A stretch of DNA of 5,601 nt from Pseudomonas sp. (GCA_003525045.1 DQGF01000153.1:1-5601), one strand, 5' to 3'. Counted from the first letter of the stretch, positions 1-5,601 are shown. The notes: generated by a model from the letters alone, not told the origin. Made by a program: numbers and translations.

Positions 1-16
1 GGAATGCATTTCAAAT

Positions 17-54
17 GTGGGAGCGAGCCTGCTCGCGAAGAGGCCCTTATGGGC
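17..54. repeat. Pseudomonas REP element with a small adjoining hairpin
   Basis: This is a repetitive extragenic palindrome of the type scattered through fluorescens-group Pseudomonas genomes. Its core starts GTGGGAGCGAGCCTGCTCGC at 17 and ends in GAA at 39. The stem is GCGAGC (23-28) against GCTCGC (31-36) with a 2-base loop. Next to it is a short hairpin, GCCC (43-46), TTAT, GGGC (51-54). Both lie just past the stop codon of the minus-strand synthetase gene, the usual place for REPs, so they may shield the 3' end of that transcript or help stop it. No T-tract typical of an intrinsic terminator is visible. Recognition is from memory of the family; copy number in the genome cannot be seen here. 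Confidence 0.8.
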
Positions 55-64
55 AGCGTAAGTC

Positions 65-1423
65 TCAGACGCTGAGCAACAGGAATTCCCGCTCCCAGGA
101 GCTGATCACCCGCTTGAAGTTCTCGTGTTCGGCGCGCTTGACCGCGACATAACCGCGGACGAATTTGCTGCCCAGATAACGGCCGATGGTTTCGCACTCT
201 TCCATCTGCGTCAGAGCGTCTTCGATGGTGATCGGCAGGCGCAGATTGCGCCGCTCGTAGGCTCGGCCCTGGACCGCAGCGCTCGGTTCGATGCGCTCGA
301 CCATGCCCAGATACCCACACAACAAACTCGCCGCAATCGCCAGATACGGGTTGGCATCAGCCCCCGGCAAGCGGTTCTCCACGCGCATCGACTCCGGCGT
401 TGAGGTCGGTACGCGCAGGCCGACGGTACGGTTTTCTTCACCCCATTCGACGTTCACCGGCGCCGAGGTGTCCGGCAGGAACCGGCGGAAGGAGTTCACA
501 TTGGGCGCAAACATCGGCAGCACTTTGGGGATGTACTTTTGCAGGCCGCCGATATGGTGCAGGAACAACTCGCTCATGTTGCCGTCGGCATCGGCGAAAA
601 CCGGCCGGCCGCTGGCGATATCGACCACGCTCTGGTGAATATGCATGGCACTGCCAGGCTCATCGCCGATCGGCTTGGCCATGAAGGTCGCGGTGACGTT
701 GTGCTTGAGCGCCGCCTCACGCAAGGTGCGCTTGAACACGGTGATCTGGTCCGCCAGGTCCAGCGCGTCGCCATGACGGAAGTTGATTTCCATCTGCGCC
801 GGGCCGTCTTCGTGGATCAGTGTGTCGAGGTCCAGGCCCTGCAGTTCACACCAGTCGTAGACGTCCTCGAACAGCGGATCGAATTCGTTGGCGGCGTCGA
901 TGGAAAACGACTGTCGGCCACTTTCCGCGCGGCCCGAACGGCCCAGCGGGGCCTTGAGCGGCAAGTCCGGATCTTCGCAGCGCTGGGTCAGGTAGAACTC
1001 CATTTCCGGCGCGACGATCGGCTTCCAGCCTTTGTCGGTGTACAGCTGCAGGATTTTCTTCAGCACGTTTCGCGGCGACAGTTCGATGGGGTTGCCGAAC
1101 TTGTCGAAGGTGTCGTGAATGACGATGGCGGTCGGCTCGATGGCCCATGGAATCACGTAAACCGCGTCGGAGACGGGCTTGCACACCATATCGATGTCGG
1201 CCGGATCGAGCAGGTCGTAGTAGATGTCGTCGTCGACAAAGTCCCCGGTTACCGTTTGCAACAACACACTTTCCGGCAGGCGCATGCCTCGCTCATGCAG
1301 GAACTTGTTGGTGGGTGCGATTTTGCCGCGTGCAATGCCCGTCAGGTCGCTGACGACACACTCGACTTCGGTAATCTTGTGATCTTTCAGCCACGTGAAC
1401 AGCTGATCGAAAGGGACATTCAT
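65..1423 (-). CDS. Glutamine synthetase-family gamma-glutamyl-amine ligase (PuuA/Spu-like)
   Basis: Predicted cytoplasmic enzyme of 452 residues. It should join glutamate to an amine using ATP, probably as gamma-glutamylputrescine synthetase at the entry of polyamine breakdown. The type-I glutamine synthetase fold is shown by an N-terminal beta-grasp part (about 10-105) and a catalytic part with the expected signatures: EMEF (E140, E142), E205 and E212 around HEDGPAQMEINF, the GSAMHIHQS loop (H261, H263), NSFRRF (R313/R314), EENR (R332) and RVENRLPGADANPYL (E349, R351). All metal- and nucleotide-binding positions look intact. The start at 1423 is preferred because GAGGT (1428-1432) sits 4 bases upstream. 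An in-frame ATG at 1531 would add 36 residues but has a poor ribosome site and uses the divergent promoter region. The divergent AraC-type gene is its likely regulator. The exact amine is not readable: putrescine is the best guess, but other amines (isopropylamine- or ethanolamine-type paralogues) are possible. Family membership is near certain. Confidence 0.93.
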   Translation of the reverse strand: MNVPFDQLFTWLKDHKITEVECVVSDLTGIARGKIAPTNKFLHERGMRLPESVLLQTVTGDFVDDDIYYDLLDPADIDMVCKPVSDAVYVIPWAIEPTAIVIHDTFDKFGNPIELSPRNVLKKILQLYTDKGWKPIVAPEMEFYLTQRCEDPDLPLKAPLGRSGRAESGRQSFSIDAANEFDPLFEDVYDWCELQGLDLDTLIHEDGPAQMEINFRHGDALDLADQITVFKRTLREAALKHNVTATFMAKPIGDEPGSAMHIHQSVVDIASGRPVFADADGNMSELFLHHIGGLQKYIPKVLPMFAPNVNSFRRFLPDTSAPVNVEWGEENRTVGLRVPTSTPESMRVENRLPGADANPYLAIAASLLCGYLGMVERIEPSAAVQGRAYERRNLRLPITIEDALTQMEECETIGRYLGSKFVRGYVAVKRAEHENFKRVISSWEREFLLLSV

Positions 1424-1584
1424 AAAGACCTCGTTATTGGTTTTATTAACGCCGGGGAGGACGGTTTCATCCGCCGGACACTTCCCCTGTGGCGCGTTGA
1501 CGACTATCTTGGGCGAGCCTTGCCGTTCCATCTATCCACTTTCAGCAGCACCAAAACGCACCAAACGAGTGCGTAAGGTCATCC
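1424..1584. promoter_or_regulatory. Divergent promoter region between synthetase and AraC-type gene
   Basis: These 161 bases separate the two likely start codons and must hold both promoters. A ribosome site for the synthetase (GAGGT on the minus strand, 1428-1432) lies at the left end, and one for the regulator (TAAGGT, 1574-1579, 5 bases before its ATG) at the right end. The left end is AT-rich (TTATTGGTTTTATTAA, 1434-1449), the rest GC-rich. I see no convincing -35/-10 pair or sigma-54 site. The frame from 1531 down to the synthetase start is open, so a longer synthetase cannot be fully excluded. Confidence 0.6.
1548..1566. repeat. Tandem direct repeat, possible AraC-family operator
   Basis: GCACCAAAAC (1548-1557) is followed at once by GCACCAAAC (1558-1566). 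The copies are near-identical with a 10-base step, which is one helical turn, and end 18 bases before the regulator's ATG. Direct repeats are the usual form of AraC-family binding sites, so this could be where the adjacent regulator binds to control the synthetase or itself. The repeat is seen; the function is inferred. Confidence 0.35.
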
Positions 1585-2493
1585 ATGACAGCGTGTAATC
1601 CGTTACAAGTCCAAGCGTTCAACACCGCCGATGTTGCCGAGCAAATCCGCGCCACACCGGGCTGGGTCCAGCATTACCAGCAGATGTCGCCGGGGCATTT
1701 CGCCGGGCGGGTGCGCTATCTGGATCTGCAAGGCGTGGAGATCTATGAGGAACACATGAACACCCGGGTCGAGCAGAATTTCAGCGCGCCCGAAGGCTCG
1801 CTGGCGTTCTGTTTCGATCGCAGCGACAACGCGCTGTATGTGTTGAATGAAGAAAGTCGCAACATCTGGATCACCCCGGAGAACTACCAGGAAATCGCCG
1901 TGGTGTTCGGTCCGGAGTTCGTTCAGCGTCACGGTTTGAATGTCGCCAGGCTCGATGGACTGTTCCTGGCGCCGCTGAGCTCGGGGCAGAACGCGCTGTT
2001 CAGCCGCTGGTTGAGCGGGACCTTGACCCGGCTGGCGCAGACGCTCGATCCGCCTAGCAAGGAGGCATTGACCCAGCAGTTGCTGGAGGACTGCCTGTAC
2101 CTCCTCGACAACGCCTGCGTCTGCCTCGATCGCGGTGGTCTGCAGCGCCGCGCCGAAGAACGCGCGGTGATGAAACGCATTGGTGAATGGGCGGCGGACT
2201 CCCCGGAAGAAACCCTGAATCTGCTGGAGCTTTCCCGGATCGCCGGGGTTTCCCTGCGTCAGTTGCAGCATGCGTTCAAGGCCTATACCGGCATGACTCC
2301 CGCCCATTGGCTACGTTTACGCCGGCTCAACAGCGCGCACCGTGAGCTGCTCAAGCGCTCGCCCATGGAAACCACGGTGGCCGAAGTGGCGATGCAGTGG
2401 TCGTTCTGGCATCTGGGAAGGTTTTCCAGCAGCTATCGAGCGTTGTTTCAAGAGTTGCCAAGTGAAACGCTTAAGCGTACCCGTCGGTATTAA
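1585..2493 (+). CDS. AraC-family transcriptional regulator (FeaR/EutR-like)
   Basis: DNA-binding regulator of 302 residues, the normal size for AraC proteins with an N-terminal sensor domain. The first 190 or so residues resemble the FeaR/EutR-type sensor (a GHFAGRVRYLDLQGVEIYEE stretch at 37-56). The C-terminal 100 carry two helix-turn-helix motifs: the first around 211-233 (LLELSRIAGVSLRQLQHAFK), the second around 263-296, with the family signature WHLGRFSSSYRALFQELPSE at 275-294. The start at 1585 has TAAGGT 5 bases upstream. It is divergent from the gamma-glutamyl-amine ligase gene, an arrangement that suggests it activates that gene in response to an amine or its product; this is inference. 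It is not obviously linked to the toxin genes downstream, which start 269 bp later behind an AT-rich gap. The effector is unknown. No terminator-like hairpin with a T-tract follows its stop codon. Confidence 0.92.
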   Translation: MTACNPLQVQAFNTADVAEQIRATPGWVQHYQQMSPGHFAGRVRYLDLQGVEIYEEHMNTRVEQNFSAPEGSLAFCFDRSDNALYVLNEESRNIWITPENYQEIAVVFGPEFVQRHGLNVARLDGLFLAPLSSGQNALFSRWLSGTLTRLAQTLDPPSKEALTQQLLEDCLYLLDNACVCLDRGGLQRRAEERAVMKRIGEWAADSPEETLNLLELSRIAGVSLRQLQHAFKAYTGMTPAHWLRLRRLNSAHRELLKRSPMETTVAEVAMQWSFWHLGRFSSSYRALFQELPSETLKRTRRY

Positions 2494-2569
2494 TTGCACT
2501 ATTAAAAGCCGTTGTTATTGCGATCCCGATAGTTGTTTATTTGCTCGAATGGCTCACGTAATCCTTGTC

Positions 2570-2587
2570 TGTAGGAAACGTCCTGCA
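2570..2587 (+). other. Possible RNA hairpin in the toxin leader
   Basis: TGTAGGA (2570-2576) and TCCTGCA (2581-2587) can pair over 7 positions, including one T-G wobble, around an AACG loop. No T-tract follows, so it is a poor terminator. It could be a leader structure or chance. Confidence 0.2.
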
Positions 2588-2680
2588 AATGTAGCTTTAT
2601 GTTTCTATGGTCATTAAATAGTGAACTTATATTCGTGTTTATCAATGAGTTGGCTCGACTTCTTAATCTATTTTAGTGGT

Positions 2681-2702
2681 TTGAGCGCGGCTAAAAGCTC
2701 AA
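2681..2702. repeat. Inverted repeat TTGAGC...GCTCAA in the toxin leader
   Basis: TTGAGC (2681-2686) and GCTCAA (2697-2702) are perfect 6-base arms with a 10-base spacer. The centres of the arms are 16 bases apart, close to operator spacing for some dimeric regulators. It lies about 60-80 bases before the xaxA start and close to the weak promoter candidate at 2650-2677. It may be an operator half of the same control region as the palindrome at 2711. Chance occurrence is quite possible for arms this short. Confidence 0.3.
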
Positions 2703-2710
2703 CTAGCTTC

Positions 2711-2725
2711 TGTATCGTCGATACA
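2711..2725. promoter_or_regulatory. Perfect 15-bp palindrome, candidate operator of the toxin genes
   Basis: TGTATCG (2711-2717), a central T, and CGATACA (2719-2725) form a perfect 7-base-arm inverted repeat ending 37 bases before the xaxA ATG. Its compact form resembles binding sites of dimeric winged-helix or TetR-type repressors. It could instead form a short RNA hairpin in the leader. The symmetry is directly visible; the binding protein is unknown and no candidate regulator gene adjoins it except the AraC-type one, which would not normally use such a palindrome. Confidence 0.45.
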
Positions 2726-2762
2726 AGTGGTGTGTCGATTTTTGATGACAGAGGCGAATTAA

Positions 2763-3962
2763 ATGACTGCTCTTTTGAACGAATCGGAAAGTAGCAATGA
2801 CCTTCCCAAAGCGGTACTTCATCTGATTTCGGGAGAGTTTCCCGGGGTGGCGCGTAGCGCCGGGGTCTTTACCAAAGAAGATGTAATCAAGATAAAGCAG
2901 TACGTAAAGAAAGGTCTCGCACTGCCCAGTGAGTTACCGGAGGTTGAGTCCTACCTGAAGTACACCAAAGTGAACATCGCCGGACTGGAGCCGAGCGATA
3001 TACAGGTATTGTTCAAGAAGATCAGAATTCATGCATCCAGTTGGGACGGCGTAGAAAATAAAATTCTTCAGCAAAGCATCGACCTGAGTTCCGCGGCCAG
3101 GAATATCGTCAGCAGTGGCGGTGAAATCATTTCCGTCATCAAGGAAATGCCGATCATGGACCGCGTTCGCACGACCTTGGGCGAGATCAGCAAGAATGAC
3201 CTCGAAGGCATCCGCTATACGTCTGACGATGGTGAAGTGGCGTCGGCCGTGACCGAGATCATTGAATTGATGAAGGTGGATATCAAACGCCAGCAAAGCG
3301 CAACAAAAGAACTGAAAGACCGCATCTCCAACTTCAAAATCGAGCTGTCCGGCGGTGAGTTGTCCAGCGGAAAACGCGTGTTTGGGCTGCAGTCTGAAGT
3401 AAAGGGGAAATATGACTTGATGGAGCGTAACAATCTGCTCGAATCCATCGCCAGCGCCCAACAAACCATCAGTGAAAAAAAGGCACGTATTAGCCAACTG
3501 GACAAGGACTACGACTATTACGTCGGCATGTCGTTTTCCGGTGGTCTGCCGATCTTCTGGCCTATTTCAGGCTCGATTTTCGGTCCGAAAGCCGAGGCCG
3601 CCCGCAAAGAGCGAAACGCGCTGAAAACAGAGGTCGACGCGCTGGAGGTGTCCGTCAGCGGTAAACAGAACCTGCAGAGCGCCATAGAAAGCTCCCTGTC
3701 GAATTTTGGCGATATCGGCATTCGCATGGCCGGCGCGGAAGCCGCCCTCAATATCCTGAACACTATGTGGCAAACCATCCTGAGCAAAGTCGATTCGTCT
3801 GCCGAACAGTTTGGACGCATCAACAATGCACTGCGCCTGACTTCATTTGTTGCCGAGTTCGCGCAGGTGATCGACCCGTGGCGCGATGTCAAAAATACCG
3901 CCGGCGACCTGGTGGTCATTTTTAATGAAGCCCTTGAAGAATACAAAAAGACCTTCAACTGA
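2763..3962 (+). CDS. xaxA: Alpha-xenorhabdolysin-family binary toxin, subunit A
   Basis: Subunit A of a two-part alpha-helical pore-forming cytotoxin (relatives XaxA, YaxA, PaxA; ClyA-like fold). In the family, A and B subunits join into a large ring that perforates eukaryotic membranes; A binds and stabilises B, which makes most of the pore. The 399 residues fit the usual size of about 400. Family-like segments are GVFTKEDVIKIKQYV (34-48), SSWDGVENKILQQSIDLSS (92-110) with GGEIISVIKEMP (119-130), and a C-terminal FAQVIDPWRDV (366-376). Long charged helices (about 160-249 and 276-312, coiled-coil-like) flank a hydrophobic, aromatic and glycine-rich tip at 250-274 (YYVGMSFSGG, then LPIFWPISGSIFG), the expected membrane-contacting foot. 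No signal peptide is seen. The start is supported by AGAGG 8 bases upstream. GC is about 51% by hand count and rare ATA codons occur (isoleucines 80 and 308), hinting at transfer. It is followed after 28 bp by xaxB. Recognition is from family memory; target cells are unknown. Confidence 0.9.
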   Translation: MTALLNESESSNDLPKAVLHLISGEFPGVARSAGVFTKEDVIKIKQYVKKGLALPSELPEVESYLKYTKVNIAGLEPSDIQVLFKKIRIHASSWDGVENKILQQSIDLSSAARNIVSSGGEIISVIKEMPIMDRVRTTLGEISKNDLEGIRYTSDDGEVASAVTEIIELMKVDIKRQQSATKELKDRISNFKIELSGGELSSGKRVFGLQSEVKGKYDLMERNNLLESIASAQQTISEKKARISQLDKDYDYYVGMSFSGGLPIFWPISGSIFGPKAEAARKERNALKTEVDALEVSVSGKQNLQSAIESSLSNFGDIGIRMAGAEAALNILNTMWQTILSKVDSSAEQFGRINNALRLTSFVAEFAQVIDPWRDVKNTAGDLVVIFNEALEEYKKTFN

Positions 3963-3976
3963 TCGCCCCTACGGAC

Positions 3977-3983
3977 AAAAGGA
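3977..3983 (+). promoter_or_regulatory. Ribosome binding site fixing the xaxB start
   Basis: AAAAGGA lies 7 bases before the ATG at 3991 in the short gap after the xaxA stop. It favours this start over an in-frame ATG at 3886, which lies inside xaxA and would add 35 residues unlike the family. Confidence 0.8.
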
Positions 3984-3990
3984 TATTGCC

Positions 3991-5034
3991 ATGAGCAGTG
4001 TGACGCCGATTGATACCCCGGTTGTTCCGGTTATTGACGTAAAAACCATCATTCAAACCATCCGTGACGTCTCCAGGCTGGCGAACTTCAGAAGTGAGCG
4101 ACCGGACGTGCTGCAAGAGAGAGCACAGCAGGTGGCCGCGTATTTGAATAACATCGATACCCATATGCGTGAGTCCTTTCCTGTGTTGCTGACCGCACTG
4201 AACAACGCATCCAGGCAACAATGGTTCGAGGTCCTTGACGAGTTGAACGGCGCTTTGGAGAGACAGGATCTGACGCCGGAAGATCGAGCGCTGGTGAGCG
4301 ACGAGCTGTCGAATGTCAAAAGCAATATCGAGGCGCTGCTTGAGGGCGTTGAAGCAAAATTTGTCGCGCGTTCCCGGCTCCTTGCGAACGAAGTGCTTAG
4401 CCTTTACAAGATCGAAATCGGTGAGCGAGCGGATGAGCCGCTAAAGGTCTCACGTGCCCGAAAAGCCAGGATCCTGGCTCAGCTGAATGACCACAACCTC
4501 AATAAAGCGGCTTGCACCGAGCAGCGGGACACACTGGTAAAGGCGCAGGATGTCATTCGCGAGTTCAATCTGGCGGACATGTATAAAAACTACATACCGG
4601 AAGGCAAGGCCCTGGACGGTATGGACCTGGAAAACCCGAAAAAAGAAGCCGTCAAACAAGGTATCGAGTTGGTCAGAAAGGTGCTGGGAGTTGTTTCCGA
4701 CGGCATCAAATACACTGAACTGGCGACCTCGCGAAACAATCTGGACCTGGAGATTCAGACGATCAGCCGGCTGATCGAAGGACTCAATATAGAGCTGCAG
4801 GGTGCCGAAGACGTCTTGTCCGATGTCACCGCCGTTGTAGAAATCGGCCAACGACGCAGGGTTGTGGGTGACGAGATCATGGCAGTGGCGGATGTGTGGG
4901 GAGGGTTTTCATTGAACCTTGAAACACTGAAAAGCGAGGAGTACAGCCAGGCGGGGCTGCGCAGGTTACTGGCACGATACAAAGACCCTCTGCAGCGATT
5001 GGCGGCAGACTACAACAGCACCATGATTAACTAG
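3991..5034 (+). CDS. xaxB: Alpha-xenorhabdolysin-family binary toxin, subunit B
   Basis: Subunit B of the same binary toxin, the partner that in studied relatives (XaxB, YaxB, PaxB) inserts helices across the target membrane once joined to A. It has 347 residues, near the family's usual 340-350. It is nearly all helix: an N-terminal helix with VVPVIDVKTIIQTI (11-24), long amphipathic helices (about 35-190), a middle stretch around FNLADMYKNYIPEG (192-205) that is followed by KQGIELVRKVLGVVSDGIKY (222-241), and a C-terminal bundle with IMAVADVWGGFSLNL (296-310). The middle stretch sits where the family's membrane-inserting hairpin is expected, but I cannot place its ends. No signal peptide or long hydrophobic membrane segment is seen, as normal for a soluble toxin that changes shape. 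Sampled lines are about 56% GC. The 28-bp gap to xaxA and the lack of a hairpin between them point to one transcript. Confidence rests on both the sequence pattern and the A-B gene order. Confidence 0.88.
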   Translation: MSSVTPIDTPVVPVIDVKTIIQTIRDVSRLANFRSERPDVLQERAQQVAAYLNNIDTHMRESFPVLLTALNNASRQQWFEVLDELNGALERQDLTPEDRALVSDELSNVKSNIEALLEGVEAKFVARSRLLANEVLSLYKIEIGERADEPLKVSRARKARILAQLNDHNLNKAACTEQRDTLVKAQDVIREFNLADMYKNYIPEGKALDGMDLENPKKEAVKQGIELVRKVLGVVSDGIKYTELATSRNNLDLEIQTISRLIEGLNIELQGAEDVLSDVTAVVEIGQRRRVVGDEIMAVADVWGGFSLNLETLKSEEYSQAGLRRLLARYKDPLQRLAADYNSTMIN

Positions 5035-5130
5035 GGGGAGCAGCCGTCAGTCCAAAGTCGGGAAGGGCGAGTGGGGGGTGATCTACAATCTTTGATGCTG
5101 AGCCCATTGCGGGTTTACTCGGAGGTCGTC
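5035..5130. promoter_or_regulatory. Gap between xaxB and the glycine-zipper gene
   Basis: These 96 bases show no hairpin followed by a T-tract, so toxin transcripts might read on into the next gene. A possible -10 box, TACAAT (5084-5089), would give a leader of about 35 bases but has no matching -35. A strong ribosome site, GGAGGT (5121-5126), lies 4 bases before the ATG at 5131 and decides that start over an in-frame ATG at 5071. Confidence 0.4.
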
Positions 5131-5583
5131 ATGAATAGATTGTCTTCCATTAGCCTGTGCGTCGCATTATCGGCTGCCTGTACCCAGGGCTGGGCGGAGA
5201 CGGTCGTGCCGATGAAGGGGCAGACTTCACAACAAACCCAGCTGGACATCAATGAGTGCAATAGCGTGGCGGCCAGTCAGGCTTCATCCACGGCTCCGGC
5301 TACCGGCGGCAGGCTGAAGGGTGCCGCGGCAGGCGCCGCCGCCGGGGCGGCAGGAGCCCAGGTGCGCGGGCGTCAGCATGACGAGTTTTATGATCGGGCC
5401 GATGACGACGTGAAGCAGGATTATCGGCAGAATCGGGCAAAAGAAACCGCGGCAGCGGGCATGGTGGTCGGTGGTTCGCGCCAGCGTCAGGAACGCCGGG
5501 CGCAGGAGAAAACCAGCGCGGCAACCAGTTCGACGGCCTATACCAGTTGCCTGCAAGGCAAGGGCTATCAGGTTAACCCTTGA
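5131..5583 (+). CDS. Small exported glycine-zipper protein, function unknown
   Basis: A 150-residue protein predicted to leave the cytoplasm. The N-terminus (MNRLSSISLCVALSAACTQGWA) is a signal peptide with probable signal peptidase I cleavage after A22 (GWA-ET). LSAAC with C17 is a weaker lipobox, so a lipoprotein is a second option. The centre has a glycine zipper, with glycines 60, 64, 68 and 72 spaced by four in an alanine-rich helix, and a second short GMVVG (110-114). The region between is very charged (QHDEFYDRADDDVKQDYRQN, 82-101). DINEC (39-43) and YTSCLQGKGYQV (137-148) each hold a cysteine. EC...GxxxG...Y..C..GKGY is a pattern I recognise from Pseudomonas and other proteobacterial glycine-zipper envelope proteins. 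Such zippers can pack helices in membranes, but no activity can be assigned. The start is set by GGAGGT. It lies 96 bp after xaxB on the same strand; a shared role is possible but not shown. Confidence 0.8.
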   Translation: MNRLSSISLCVALSAACTQGWAETVVPMKGQTSQQTQLDINECNSVAASQASSTAPATGGRLKGAAAGAAAGAAGAQVRGRQHDEFYDRADDDVKQDYRQNRAKETAAAGMVVGGSRQRQERRAQEKTSAATSSTAYTSCLQGKGYQVNP

Positions 5584-5601
5584 GCTGGATTTGACTGTCG
5601 C

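Larger units (their letters stand above)
2494..2762. promoter_or_regulatory. AT-rich leader upstream of xaxA
   Basis: This gene-free stretch of 269 bases is about 39% GC by hand count (104 G+C), against about 65% in three sampled lines of the synthetase gene. It should hold the promoter of the toxin genes. A weak sigma-70-like pair is TTGGCT (2650-2655) and TTTAGT (2672-2677) with a 16-base spacer. An isolated TATATT (2628-2633) is another -10 candidate without a -35. Two perfect inverted repeats lie just downstream of the first pair (2681-2702 and 2711-2725), and a smaller hairpin lies at 2570-2587. The ribosome site of xaxA is AGAGG (2750-2754). AT-rich leaders of this kind are typical targets of MvaT/H-NS-type silencers in Pseudomonas; that is inference. 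No small gene with a credible ribosome site was seen. Confidence 0.55.

Noticed and set aside
539..1576. Long plus-strand open frame (345 codons) opposite the synthetase gene
   Set aside because: It lies fully antisense to a gene with intact glutamine synthetase motifs. Its translation is rich in V, D, R and Q with no recognisable domain, as expected for a shadow frame in GC-rich DNA.
1603..2307. Minus-strand open frame of 234 codons opposite the AraC-type gene
   Set aside because: Antisense shadow of a clear AraC-family coding region; no ribosome site or domain seen.
2342..2617. Plus-strand open frame running from the AraC-type gene into the leader
   Set aside because: It mostly overlaps the AraC-type gene in another frame and has no ribosome site or recognisable domain.
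2934..3497. Minus-strand open frame of 187 codons opposite xaxA
   Set aside because: Antisense to a recognised toxin gene; its sequence shows no family pattern.
3886..3990. Upstream ATG giving a 35-residue longer XaxB overlapping xaxA
   Set aside because: AAAAGGA before the ATG at 3991 and the family's usual length both favour the shorter form.
5092..5119. TTGATG and TTTACT as a promoter for the glycine-zipper gene
   Set aside because: Transcription would start around 5126, leaving the ribosome site at 5121-5126 out of the message.
5071..5130. Upstream ATG giving a 20-residue longer glycine-zipper protein
   Set aside because: It would bury the signal peptide internally, while GGAGGT directly precedes the ATG at 5131.

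Overview
The window looks like a chromosomal segment of a fluorescens-group Pseudomonas or close relative. A GTGGGAGCGAGCCTGCTCGC-type REP element sits at the left edge, the flanking genes are GC-rich, and the proteins look pseudomonad. The genus is inferred from style, not proven.

Left part (about 65-2493) is a divergent amine-metabolism pair. On the minus strand is a type-I glutamine synthetase-family enzyme of the gamma-glutamylputrescine synthetase (PuuA/Spu) kind, followed by the REP hairpin. On the plus strand is an AraC-family regulator with a FeaR/EutR-like N-terminal domain. About 160 bp separate the likely starts and carry a near-perfect tandem direct repeat that could be the regulator's site. 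The simplest reading is that the regulator senses an amine and switches on the ligase.

Middle part (2494-5034) is a two-gene toxin cassette. It begins with a 269-bp AT-rich leader (about 39% GC by hand count) holding two clean inverted repeats. Two genes 28 bp apart follow. Their products match the alpha-xenorhabdolysin binary pore-forming toxin XaxA/XaxB (relatives YaxAB and PaxAB): long helical proteins without signal peptides, with a hydrophobic hairpin in the A subunit. The lower GC (xaxA about 51%) and the AT-rich leader suggest horizontal acquisition and possible silencing by a nucleoid protein.

Right part (5035-5601) is a short gap, then a small exported protein with a glycine zipper (GxxxG repeats) and conserved-looking cysteines. 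It may be ordinary chromosomal background or may belong with the toxin; the sequence does not decide.

The toxin pair is the most notable content. It belongs to a known family, so I do not claim a new system. Its leader regulation, its export and its link to the glycine-zipper gene are the open points. I saw no RNA genes, CRISPR arrays, insertion sequences or attachment sites.
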